7,183 bases of DNA from JACZWL01 sp046756445 (GTDB lineage Bacteria > Pseudomonadota > Gammaproteobacteria > Steroidobacterales > Woeseiaceae). The position numbers were made by a program, and so were the translations under genes. Position 1 is the stretch's first letter; every line of letters starts with the position of its first letter. The notes under the pieces were generated by a model. That model worked only from the letters and a program-made list of their open reading frames with translations. It did no database searches and was not told the origin of the DNA. This document shows positions 1 through 7,182 of this stretch, in pieces. The stretch covers positions 1 through 7,183 of the forward strand of contig JBHHWI010000132.1 of the NCBI GenBank assembly GCA_046756445.1, read 5' to 3'.

Positions 1-2039
1 GCCAGCGGCAGGCGCATGCTGAAGGTCGTCCCCTCCCCTGGCGTCGAGCTGACATCGAGCTGCCCGCCGAGCTCGCGGACGTATTCGCGAACCTGGTAGG
101 CGCCGACGCCCATGCTCTGGCTGCCCTTGGTGCTGTCGAACGGCCGGAACAGGCGCTCGCGAATGAACTCCGGCGTCATCCCGCAGCCCGTGTCGCGGAT
201 GCGCACGGTGACCACCGAGTCGATGATCTTCACATCGATCGTGATCTCGCCGTTCTCATCGGTGGCATCCTGGGCGTTACGAATGAGATGTTCGGTAACC
301 GTCGTCAGGCGCTCGGGATCCGCCTGTACCCGTATGTCTTCCGCATCGACGGCAATCACCGGAGACGGCAGCCGCGGTCCGACTCTTTGTGCAGCCTTGT
401 TCAGCACATCCGCCAGGTCGATCGTCCGTCTCATCGACTGACTCGAGCCGCTGGAGAGCTGCTCCATCAGCCGGCGCATGCGCGACACCGAATGCGCGAT
501 CGTATCGATGGCGTCATCCACGAAATCCGGATTGTGCCGGTACTTGTCGGCGTTCTTGACGACCAGAGATTGTTGCGCGATCAGGTTGTTGAGATCGTGC
601 ATCAGAAACGCCGTCAGGCGATTGTAGGTGCCGAACTGGCTGCTCTCCGCCAGCCGCCGGTCGGACTCCGCCTGGTCTATGTGCGTCGCGACATGCCGCC
701 CGACGGTCCGAAGCAGGTCGTGATCCTCGAAATTCAGTGACGGCACCATCCGCGGCTTCTGCAGGATGATAAAGCCGAACAACCTCGCGCCGAGAAGCAG
801 CGGCACGATCAGCCACCAATCGTCACGGTCGCGCACCCAGGACTCCAGGACCAGCCCCTCGTAACGCGCGGGGTACTCGCGCATCTCCTTGAGATCGATG
901 ACCCATTGACGCTGGCTGAGGAACCGCAGCAACCGGGAATTGTGGTCGACCGATGTCATGACCGGCAGTTCGCTTTCCCATGCGCCGATCGGCAGGTAGT
1001 CCTTGCCTTCCTCTTCCTGCACCCAGACGACGCCGCCGGGACTGTTGACGATCTGCGCGACGGCCCGAACGGAATTGTTGGCGACGGTGTCGAACTCGGA
1101 TTCCGACAGGGTACTGATGAATCGCAGCCACTCCTTGCGGTAGTCGTATTTGTACTGGAAGAAACTCTTCATCAGAAACACGCGAACGCGTGCGCGAATG
1201 GTCGCGGAGATCATCAGAATGGCCACCGCGGATACCGCGGACACGAACAGGACGATCCGGGTCGCACCGCCCCAGGTGCCGGCATAGGTCCTGACATAGT
1301 AGTCGGCCATCACCATGAAGATCATGAAGACGCTGGCGGCGATCAGCGCAAAGGAAAAGAACAGGATCTGCCGCGGGAAATGCGTGTCCAGCGACAGCCG
1401 GAACGATCGCTGTGCCGCGAATCCCAGCGGTACGACGAACAGCGCATTGACGAATCCTCTGGCCGCCCATTGATTCACGCTCATCTCGCGGGAAACGATG
1501 GTCAGCGTGAAAATGACGAGGTCGTAAAGAAAAATGCCGACTATGCCGATGCAGAAGTATTTCAGGGCCGAGCGGGCATCGAACGGGGCGTTTCGGTAGA
1601 TTTGCTCCGCAAGCATCAGGATCAGGGCCGACAGGATCACGCCGCCGAAAACGGTGCCCATCATGCTGATCGAGTCCGTGGTTTCGATCGCGTAATAGAC
1701 GATCAGCAGCGCCGAGGCGAGCAGGAAAACCGCGCCATAGCGCGAAGCGAACTGGTCGATTTTTTTCGACGGGTTCAGATCGCGGAGAATCGAGGCCAGC
1801 GCGATCAGCCATGCCACGTTCCGGATCCATTCGACGATGAGCATGACGGTGGGCTCGTTCAGATAGCCCAGGCTGCCGATGGATTGAATGCCTGCCCAGA
1901 TGGCGGTCGCACCGGATGCCAGCGCGACGAATGCCGCCTTCGGCCTGCTCTTCCAGCGGCTGAGCATCAACGCCGACAAACAGGCGAACATCGCCGTCGC
2001 AATGGCGTATCCGGTGGCGGCTAATTCATTGATTTCCAT
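1..2039 (-). CDS. prsK: PrsK-type membrane sensor histidine kinase of PEP-CTERM/exopolysaccharide systems (3' end cut by window edge)
   Basis: This is a sensor kinase expected to autophosphorylate and pass the phosphate to a PrsR-type response regulator. Translating from the ATG at 2039 gives 679 uninterrupted codons that run off the left edge. Residues 1-280 hold about nine hydrophobic helices (near 7-26, 35-54, 63-84, 101-117, 127-144, 160-180, 192-209, 224-247 and 260-279). The linker YKYDYRKEWLRF (297-308) resembles PrsK proteins as I know them. A GAF-like sensor region covers about 310-455. The phospho-acceptor box is HDLNNL with H481. ATPase motifs are the N box with N588, the G1 box DTGCGM (616-621) and the glycine-rich GVGAYQ near 644. 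The last visible residues, TPGEGTTFSMRLPL, are the usual end of an ATPase domain, so only a few residues are missing. An in-frame TAA lies just upstream and no earlier start codon follows it. The Shine-Dalgarno signal is weak, so coupling to manB translation, 26 bases away, is plausible. Another hybrid sensor kinase family is the main alternative. Confidence 0.9.
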   Translation of the reverse strand, partial: MEINELAATGYAIATAMFACLSALMLSRWKSRPKAAFVALASGATAIWAGIQSIGSLGYLNEPTVMLIVEWIRNVAWLIALASILRDLNPSKKIDQFASRYGAVFLLASALLIVYYAIETTDSISMMGTVFGGVILSALILMLAEQIYRNAPFDARSALKYFCIGIVGIFLYDLVIFTLTIVSREMSVNQWAARGFVNALFVVPLGFAAQRSFRLSLDTHFPRQILFFSFALIAASVFMIFMVMADYYVRTYAGTWGGATRIVLFVSAVSAVAILMISATIRARVRVFLMKSFFQYKYDYRKEWLRFISTLSESEFDTVANNSVRAVAQIVNSPGGVVWVQEEEGKDYLPIGAWESELPVMTSVDHNSRLLRFLSQRQWVIDLKEMREYPARYEGLVLESWVRDRDDWWLIVPLLLGARLFGFIILQKPRMVPSLNFEDHDLLRTVGRHVATHIDQAESDRRLAESSQFGTYNRLTAFLMHDLNNLIAQQSLVVKNADKYRHNPDFVDDAIDTIAHSVSRMRRLMEQLSSGSSQSMRRTIDLADVLNKAAQRVGPRLPSPVIAVDAEDIRVQADPERLTTVTEHLIRNAQDATDENGEITIDVKIIDSVVTVRIRDTGCGMTPEFIRERLFRPFDSTKGSQSMGVGAYQVREYVRELGGQLDVSSTPGEGTTFSMRLPL

Positions 2040-2065
2040 CGGCGGACAATGTTACCGCAAGCCTG

Positions 2066-3424
2066 TCAGTTCAGGTCGTCGAGAAACCCGAGTATCTCGC
2101 CGACCTTGTCCTGCATGAGCTTCTCGTCACCGCGGCTCTCGACGTTCAGCCGGATCACGGGCTCCGTGTTGGACGCGCGCAGGTTGAATCGCCAGTCCGG
2201 AAACTCGACGCTGATGCCGTCGGACTCATCGACCGACAGGGCGTCCGGCCCGTACTTCTCGCAGATCAGCTTGAGCGTGGCCGCCGCATCCCCCACCTGC
2301 CGGTTGATCTCACCGCTGGCGGGAAACTTCCGCATGCGATCGTCGACCATGGCCGACAGGCGCGTGCCGGTGACCGAGACCAGTTGCGCCACCAGCAGCC
2401 ACGGGATCATGCCGCTGTCGCAGTAGTAGAAATCGCGAAAATAATGATGCGCGCTCATCTCTCCGCCATAGACGGCGTCCTGCTCGCGCATCACCTGCTT
2501 GATGAACGAGTGGCCCGACTTGCTCTGCACCGGCCTGCCGCCGCTGGCCCGGACGATTTCCAGGGTGTTCCAGGTCAGCCGCGGGTCGTAGATGATCGCA
2601 GCGCCCGGTGACCGGTGCAGAAGGCTTTCCGCAAGAAGCCCGACGATGTAGTAACCCTCGATGAACCGTCCGTTCTCGTCGAACAGGAAACACCGGTCGA
2701 AGTCGCCGTCCCAGGCAATGCCCAGATCCGCCTCGTGTTGCCTGATCGCCTCGATGGTCGGCGCACGGTTTTCCGTCAGCATCGGATTGGGCACGCCATT
2801 CGGGAAGCTGCCATCGGGCTCGTGGTGAACCCTGACGAATTCGAACGGCAGCCGGGACTCGAGCTGATCGATGATCAGGCCGGCACCGCCGTTGCCGGCA
2901 TTGACGACTATCTTCAGAGGCTTCAGGTTTTTCGGCTCGACGAACGACAGCAGCTTGTCCAGGTATGGCTGCGCTATGTCGACGCGCTCGCGGGCGCCCC
3001 TTCGATCGACGACCATCCTGTCGTCGCGCTCGGCGATCTCGCGGATGTCGATGAGCCCCGTGTCGCCACTGACGGGCCGCGATCCCTCGCGGACCAGCTT
3101 CAGGCCGTTGTAATCGGCAGGATTATGACTGGCCGTGACCATGATGCCGGCGTCGGCCTGCAAATGGCCGGTCGCGAAATAGACCAGCTCCGTACCGCCC
3201 AGACCGATATCCTGGACCTCGACGCCGGCATCGCACAGTCCTTTGGCCACCGCCGCCGCAATCTCCCCGCTCGAGGTCCTGATGTCGTAGCCGAGCACCG
3301 CGCGCTTCGCCTGAAGGTACTCGGCTGCCGCATTGCCGACCCTCTCGGCAATGTCCTCGTTGAACTCATCCGGTATGCGCCCGCGGACGTCGTAGGCCTT
3401 GAAGCAGTCAATCTCGATCGTCAT
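2066..3424 (-). CDS. manB: Phosphomannomutase, ManB/CpsG type
   Basis: This cytoplasmic enzyme interconverts mannose-6-phosphate and mannose-1-phosphate, the middle step to GDP-mannose. It is a complete 452-residue member of the alpha-D-phosphohexomutase superfamily, close to the roughly 456 residues of E. coli CpsG. The N-terminus CFKAYDVRG fits the CpsG branch. The active-site phosphoserine loop TASHNP has S99. The magnesium loop DGDFDR spans 239-244 (D239, D241, D243). The sugar-binding loop GEMSAHH spans 321-327, and the phosphate-binding RASNTEP spans 416-422. All catalytic elements look intact. The ATG start is supported by AGGA five bases upstream (3430-3433). It follows manC after 39 bases and precedes prsK by 26 bases, so co-transcription is likely. 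The sequence resembles CpsG more than AlgC, so it may not serve as a phosphoglucomutase; glucose-1-phosphate for the UDP-glucose branch probably comes from elsewhere. Confidence 0.96.
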   Translation of the reverse strand: MTIEIDCFKAYDVRGRIPDEFNEDIAERVGNAAAEYLQAKRAVLGYDIRTSSGEIAAAVAKGLCDAGVEVQDIGLGGTELVYFATGHLQADAGIMVTASHNPADYNGLKLVREGSRPVSGDTGLIDIREIAERDDRMVVDRRGARERVDIAQPYLDKLLSFVEPKNLKPLKIVVNAGNGGAGLIIDQLESRLPFEFVRVHHEPDGSFPNGVPNPMLTENRAPTIEAIRQHEADLGIAWDGDFDRCFLFDENGRFIEGYYIVGLLAESLLHRSPGAAIIYDPRLTWNTLEIVRASGGRPVQSKSGHSFIKQVMREQDAVYGGEMSAHHYFRDFYYCDSGMIPWLLVAQLVSVTGTRLSAMVDDRMRKFPASGEINRQVGDAAATLKLICEKYGPDALSVDESDGISVEFPDWRFNLRASNTEPVIRLNVESRGDEKLMQDKVGEILGFLDDLN

Positions 3425-3438
3425 GTCGGTCCTGGATT

Positions 3439-3460
3439 GTCACCGGACGCCCGGCGTGAC
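3439..3460. repeat. Hairpin in the manC-manB gap
   Basis: On the plus strand, GTCACCGG (3439-3446) can pair with CCGG (3451-3454) and TGAC (3457-3460), leaving a two-base bulge and a four-base loop. It fills over half of the 39-base gap, between the manC stop and the AGGA of manB. There is no T run. In the transcript it could affect mRNA processing or manB translation, but this is inference. Confidence 0.3.
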
Positions 3461-3463
3461 CTC

Positions 3464-4894
3464 TCACGTATTCGTTCCTTCGCGCCCGTACTCGTCTTGG
3501 ATGCGGACGATGTCGTCCTCGCCCAGGTAGTCGCCGCACTGAACCTCGATGATATGCACCGGTTCCGTGCCGTGGTTGGCGATGCGGTGCGTTGCCCCTA
3601 CCGGTATGTGCGTGGACTCATTGACGCCCAGATCGAACACGTCGTCATTCAGGGTAATCGTTGCCGTACCCCGCACCACCACCCAGTGCTCGGCCCGGTG
3701 TTCGTGCTTTTGCAGCGACAGCACGGCGCCCGGGTTGACGACCAGGCGCTTGACCTGGAAACCGTCGGCGGCGTCGACGCTGTCGTAGCTCCCCCAGGGG
3801 CGAAACACCTGGCGGTGCAGAGACGATTCCTCCCTGTCGGCCGTATTCAGCTCGTCGACCAGGCCCTTGACGTCCTGCGACCTCAACCGGTCCACGACCA
3901 GCACCGCGTCTTTGGTCTCGACCACGACCACGTCATCGAGGCCCACCGCGGCAACCAGGCGCGACTCGCTGCTGATGTAACTGTCGTTGCAGCCTCGGAC
4001 GATGGTATCGCCGATGGTGCAATTTCCCTCGGCGTCCTTGTCGGAGATCTCGTGCAATGCCGACCAGGAGCCGACATCGCTCCAGCCGGCATCCAGCGGC
4101 ACCATCATCGCCCGGTCCGTCTTCTCCATGACGGCGTAGTCGATCGAATCGGCCGGACAGGCGAGAAATTGCTCCCTGTCGGGCCGGACGAAGTCCGGGT
4201 CGTTTGCGGCCCCCGCCATCGCCGCGCGGCAGGCGGCCAGCACTTTTGGTGCAAAGCGCTCGAGTTGCTCCAGGTAACTGTCGGCGCGGAACAGGAACAT
4301 GCCGCTGTTCCAGAAGTGCCTGCCGCCCTCGACATAGGCGGTCGCGGTGTCGAGGTCGGGTTTCTCGACGAACGAGATTACCGGCGCGGCTGCCGGCGTC
4401 TCGGCCTGCGCTTCGATATAGCCGTATCCGGTATGCGCGCTCGTTGGCACGATGCCGAAAGTCACGAGGCTGCCCTCCCCGGTCGCGCTCATCCCGGCTT
4501 CGACCGCCGCATGAAAGGCAGCCGGTTTCTGGATCACATGATCGGCCGGCATCACCAGCAAGCTCGCGGCATCGTCCGGATGCTGATCGAGAACGTATAA
4601 CGCAGCCAGCGCGATCGCGGGCGCGGTATTCCTGCCCGCGGGCTCGAGCAGGATGTCCCCGCTGACGCCCAGGGCCGCCAGTTGACCGGCGACCAGAAAG
4701 CGGTGCGCCTCGTTGCAGACCACCACCGGTTTATCGGCCAGGCCGGGGAGCCCGTTCAGCCGGCTCACGGTGTCCTGCAGCATCGTCTGCTCGCCGGTCA
4801 GGGCAAGCAACTGCTTGGGATACATGGCACGCGACGCCGGCCAGAGCCGGCTGCCCGATCCGCCGCATAGGATAACTGGTTGAATTATGGACAT
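3464..4894 (-). CDS. manC: Bifunctional mannose-1-phosphate guanylyltransferase / mannose-6-phosphate isomerase
   Basis: This cytoplasmic enzyme carries two activities: type II phosphomannose isomerase (fructose-6-phosphate to mannose-6-phosphate) and GDP-mannose pyrophosphorylase (mannose-1-phosphate plus GTP to GDP-mannose). The protein has 476 residues, matching AlgA/CpsB (about 480). The N-terminal nucleotidyltransferase opens with LCGGSGSRLWPASR (9-22) followed by YPKQL, and has the FVEKP motif at 175-179. The C-terminal cupin domain carries the metal-binding QKHEHRAEHW (395-404; H397, H399) and a further histidine, H436. Both halves appear complete. I chose the ATG at 4894: the family begins right there, and the ten-codon extension to a TTG at 4924 adds only unrelated arginine-rich residues. 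A modest GGA lies eight bases before this ATG. The gene sits 80 bases after ugd and 39 before manB, an arrangement typical of capsule, colanic acid and alginate-like loci. Confidence 0.96.
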   Translation of the reverse strand: MSIIQPVILCGGSGSRLWPASRAMYPKQLLALTGEQTMLQDTVSRLNGLPGLADKPVVVCNEAHRFLVAGQLAALGVSGDILLEPAGRNTAPAIALAALYVLDQHPDDAASLLVMPADHVIQKPAAFHAAVEAGMSATGEGSLVTFGIVPTSAHTGYGYIEAQAETPAAAPVISFVEKPDLDTATAYVEGGRHFWNSGMFLFRADSYLEQLERFAPKVLAACRAAMAGAANDPDFVRPDREQFLACPADSIDYAVMEKTDRAMMVPLDAGWSDVGSWSALHEISDKDAEGNCTIGDTIVRGCNDSYISSESRLVAAVGLDDVVVVETKDAVLVVDRLRSQDVKGLVDELNTADREESSLHRQVFRPWGSYDSVDAADGFQVKRLVVNPGAVLSLQKHEHRAEHWVVVRGTATITLNDDVFDLGVNESTHIPVGATHRIANHGTEPVHIIEVQCGDYLGEDDIVRIQDEYGREGTNT

Positions 4895-4930
4895 TTTCTG
4901 AATCCGTTCCCGGCCGCGCCGCAATCGCCT

Positions 4931-4945
4931 GGGCCCGCCCGGCCC
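4931..4945. repeat. Small GC-rich hairpin in the ugd-manC gap
   Basis: Arms GGGCC and GGCCC are separated by five bases within the 80-base gap between the ugd stop and the manC start. No T run follows on the transcribed strand, so a terminator is unlikely. It may only reflect the high GC content of the gap. Confidence 0.25.
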
Positions 4946-4974
4946 TCGCCTCCAGCCATCGTCCGGTGCCCTCG

Positions 4975-6318
4975 TCAGCCTGCGCCGCTTCCCCGGCGGC
5001 CCCGCCCGATGCCGTAATAGGCCAGCCCCAGCGATTCCAGCGTAGTGGGATCATAGAGGTTGCGACCGTCAAAGACGACCGGTTCAGTGAGCGTTTCGCG
5101 AACCACATCGAAATCGGGGCTCCGGAACTCCTGCCACTCGGTCATGACGGCCAGCGCATCGGCGCCCGTCAGCGCGTCTTCGGCCGTGTCGCAGAGCGTC
5201 AGCGAGGCATGGTCGCCATAGAGCCGCCGGGCCTCGTCCATCGCCTCGGGATCGTACGCCCTGACGGTGGCGCCGGCGTCCCACAAGGCCTCCATCAGCA
5301 CCCGGCTCGGGGCCTCCCGCATGTCATCCGTGTTCGCCTTGAACGCCAGGCCCCAGATCGCGACCGTCTTGCCCTCCAGCTTGCCGCCGAAATGTCCGGA
5401 CATCTTGTCGAAGATGCGGCGTTTCTGGCGGTTGTTGACGGCCTCGACATGCTCCAGCAATTGCGCCTGATAGCCCGCCGAGGAGGCGGTCCGGGCAAGC
5501 GCCCTGACGTCTTTCGGAAAGCAGGAGCCGCCGTAGCCGACCCCGGGATAGATGAACTGATAGCCGATGCGCGGGTCCGAGCCGATGCCGAGCCTCACTT
5601 GCTCGACGTCGGCGCCGAGGTGTTCCGCCAGATTCGCCACTTCGTTCATGAAACTGATCTTGGTCGCCAGCATTGCGTTTGCCGCGTACTTGGTCAGCTC
5701 CGCCGAGCGCACGTCCATGGTGATCATCCGGTCACGGCTGCGGGTAAACGGCTCGTAAAGCGCCTTCAGCAACTCTGCGGTTCGCGGGTTGTCCGTGCCG
5801 ACGACGATCCGGTCCGGTTTCATGAAGTCGTTGATCGCGTTGCCTTCCTTGAGGAATTCGGGATTGGCGACCACGTCGAACTCGTGCGACTCGCCCCGGC
5901 GCTTCAATGCATCGGCGATTGTCTCGGCAACCCGGTCGGCCGTGCCGACCGGCACCGTCGATTTGTCGACGATGATCCGGTACTCGTCGATGTGCGATCC
6001 GATGCCTTCGGCCACGTCCAGCACGTGCTGCAGATCCGCCGAGCCGTCCTCGTCCGGCGGGGTGCCGACGGCGATGAACTGAAACAGTCCGTGCCCGACC
6101 CCTTGGGCCGTATCGACGGTAAATTCCAGCCGGCCGGCTGCCTGGTTGCGCCGGACGAAGTCCTCGAGCCCGGGCTCATAGATCGGCATCTCGCCGGCAT
6201 TGAGACGGCCGATCTTGTCCTCGTCGATATCGACACAGACGACATGGTTGCCCATCTCGGCCATGCAGGCGCCGGTGACCAGGCCGACATAGCCCGATCC
6301 GAATATGGTCAAACGCAT
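4975..6318 (-). CDS. ugd: UDP-glucose 6-dehydrogenase
   Basis: This cytoplasmic NAD-dependent enzyme oxidises UDP-glucose twice to UDP-glucuronate, a precursor of acidic exopolysaccharides. The 447-residue protein starts with a Rossmann dinucleotide motif, GSGYVG (7-12). It has NPEFLKEG at 152-159, catalytic K210 and N214 in the segment ELTKYAANA, and the catalytic cysteine C266 with D270 in GYGGSCFPKD (261-270). The C-terminal UDP-binding domain includes WGLAFKANTDDMREAPS (322-338). The pattern NPEFLKEG followed by FMKPDR favours UDP-glucose over GDP-mannose (AlgD-like) dehydrogenases, which differ there. The ATG start is supported by GGGGA seven bases upstream. The protein ends in a short glycine/arginine-rich tail (from about residue 438) after the usual YYGIGR ending, with no known role. 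It is probably the first gene of the sugar-nucleotide unit, since a 120-base gap separates it from the upstream barrel gene. C-terminal tyrosine or other phosphorylation cannot be judged from sequence. Confidence 0.95.
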   Translation of the reverse strand: MRLTIFGSGYVGLVTGACMAEMGNHVVCVDIDEDKIGRLNAGEMPIYEPGLEDFVRRNQAAGRLEFTVDTAQGVGHGLFQFIAVGTPPDEDGSADLQHVLDVAEGIGSHIDEYRIIVDKSTVPVGTADRVAETIADALKRRGESHEFDVVANPEFLKEGNAINDFMKPDRIVVGTDNPRTAELLKALYEPFTRSRDRMITMDVRSAELTKYAANAMLATKISFMNEVANLAEHLGADVEQVRLGIGSDPRIGYQFIYPGVGYGGSCFPKDVRALARTASSAGYQAQLLEHVEAVNNRQKRRIFDKMSGHFGGKLEGKTVAIWGLAFKANTDDMREAPSRVLMEALWDAGATVRAYDPEAMDEARRLYGDHASLTLCDTAEDALTGADALAVMTEWQEFRSPDFDVVRETLTEPVVFDGRNLYDPTTLESLGLAYYGIGRGRRGSGAG

Positions 6319-6340
6319 AGAATCATCCCCGGGATGGAAT

Positions 6341-6351
6341 CCGTATTACGG
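6341..6351. promoter_or_regulatory. Short perfect palindrome upstream of ugd, possible operator
   Basis: CCGTATTACGG is a perfect 11-base dyad around a central base, 22 bases before the ugd start and just upstream of its ribosome binding site. It is one of the few AT-containing spots in a GC-rich gap. A repressor or activator site is possible. No convincing -35/-10 or -24/-12 promoter can be placed around it, so the assignment is speculative. Confidence 0.25.
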
Positions 6352-6373
6352 GCGGCGGGCCGGGCCATTCGGA

Positions 6374-6425
6374 CCGGTGACATCGCGTCGGCCACGGCGT
6401 GGATCAGCTCATGCACCGTCACCGG
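6374..6425. repeat. Inverted repeat in the barrel gene-ugd gap
   Basis: Perfect 8-base arms CCGGTGAC (6374-6381) and GTCACCGG (6418-6425) are separated by 36 bases. The loop contains a smaller dyad, CCAC-GGC-GTGG (6392-6402). As RNA this could fold into a long hairpin after the barrel gene stop. There is no run of T, so it is not a classical factor-independent terminator. The same 8-base word also occurs in coding parts of the window, so chance is possible. Confidence 0.35.
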
Positions 6426-6438
6426 ACGTTGTCGGCGC

Positions 6439-7182
6439 TCAGTCTTCGTCCAGGTCGAGGCGAAAGCCGAACGACCAGTTGCTGAACTCCCCGGACTCGT
6501 AGTCCGCGACGATCGACAAGCCACGGATGATCTGCCAGCCGAAGCCGGCGCCGAACAATGTGTCCGATTCAAACAATTTCGTGTTCAGATTGAGATCGCC
6601 GACGTTGGAATAGCGGCCGTAGGCGCGCACTTCGAGATCGTCATTGAGCATGGCCCGCACACCGATCGCCCCGCCGATGTCCTGCTCGTCGGCGTCGAAG
6701 TCCTCGCCCGCGAAGCTGCCGAAGTCGAAGTCCAGACTGTCGTATGAGACCTCGCCATAGATGTCCGTTTGGAATCCGATCGGAATCCTGAGCCCTGCCC
6801 CACCCCTGATGGTCGTGTAGTCGAACTCGTCCTGGGAGGGAAACTGGCCCTGCGCGTTGGTCACCAGCGCGGCCACATCGATGTCCGTCGATCCGTAATC
6901 GATGAACACGTACAGGTTGTGCCAGGTCCCGAACGAGCCCCGGAACCTGACGCCGTCACCGTCGCTGGCATCGATATCGACCGTCTGGCCGGGAAGCGGC
7001 ACCTGGGTGCCCAGGCGCTCGACGTCCTGGCCCATGAAGGACAGGTCCAGCCAGGAGTAGCGGACCTCCTGAGCCGAGACCTGCGTCGACAGTGCGACCA
7101 GCAGGAGCATCCCGGCAATCCAGCACAACCGGCAAATCAACCGCCTGCTGTCCAGACCCTGAACCGACGCACGACCTTGCAA
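6439..7182 (-). CDS. Small acidic outer-membrane beta-barrel protein (start uncertain, may extend past window edge)
   Basis: No specific function is recognised. The frame is open to the right edge. The first possible start in the window is a TTG at 7182; others are TTG codons at residues 15 and 19 in this numbering, and the first ATG is codon 25, which would leave no positively charged n-region. The real start may lie outside the window. A signal peptide is clear: RRLICRLC, then a hydrophobic core (about 21-33), then VSA|Q with likely cleavage after residue 37. The mature part of about 210 residues is made of alternating short amphipathic strands (for example VRFRGSFG, LYVFIDYG, DIYGEVSYDSLDF, LEVRAYGRYSNV, LSIVADYESGEF, SNWSFGFRLDL), I count roughly ten, consistent with an 8-10-stranded barrel. 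It is rich in aspartate, especially in loops. It ends in a charged DED after the last strand rather than in an aromatic residue. It lies 120 bases upstream of ugd, and a link to the polysaccharide genes is unproven. Confidence 0.75.
   Translation of the reverse strand: MQGRASVQGLDSRRLICRLCWIAGMLLLVALSTQVSAQEVRYSWLDLSFMGQDVERLGTQVPLPGQTVDIDASDGDGVRFRGSFGTWHNLYVFIDYGSTDIDVAALVTNAQGQFPSQDEFDYTTIRGGAGLRIPIGFQTDIYGEVSYDSLDFDFGSFAGEDFDADEQDIGGAIGVRAMLNDDLEVRAYGRYSNVGDLNLNTKLFESDTLFGAGFGWQIIRGLSIVADYESGEFSNWSFGFRLDLDED

Noticed and set aside
1755..1770. GTCGA/TCGAC dyad around a run of seven T (seven A in the coding strand) inside prsK, as a slippage or terminator site
   Set aside because: The run encodes ordinary lysines in a loop between membrane helices, the stem is only five pairs, and nothing meaningful is encoded in the shifted frame.
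823..1830. A 335-codon frame on the minus strand, and a 372-codon plus frame at 906-2024
   Set aside because: Both overlap the PrsK frame, which alone carries membrane helices and kinase motifs. The arginine/proline-rich translations are typical of a wrong frame.
2615..4600. A 661-codon open frame on the plus strand
   Set aside because: It lies opposite manB and manC, whose motifs are unmistakable, crosses their intergenic gap, and its translation shows no recognisable domain. Long antisense frames are common in GC-rich genes.
4895..4924. Ten-codon N-terminal extension of manC from a TTG
   Set aside because: The family start aligns with the ATG at 4894; the extension is arginine-rich and unrelated to homologues.
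6319..6438. Sigma-54 (-24/-12) or sigma-70 promoter upstream of ugd
   Set aside because: The best candidates (GTGGC followed by GATGTC; TAATAC) lack the conserved GC at -12 or any -35 match at correct spacing, so no promoter is annotated.
4966..6747. A 593-codon open frame on the plus strand
   Set aside because: It is antisense to all of ugd and part of the barrel gene, with no recognisable motif; it is a codon-bias shadow.
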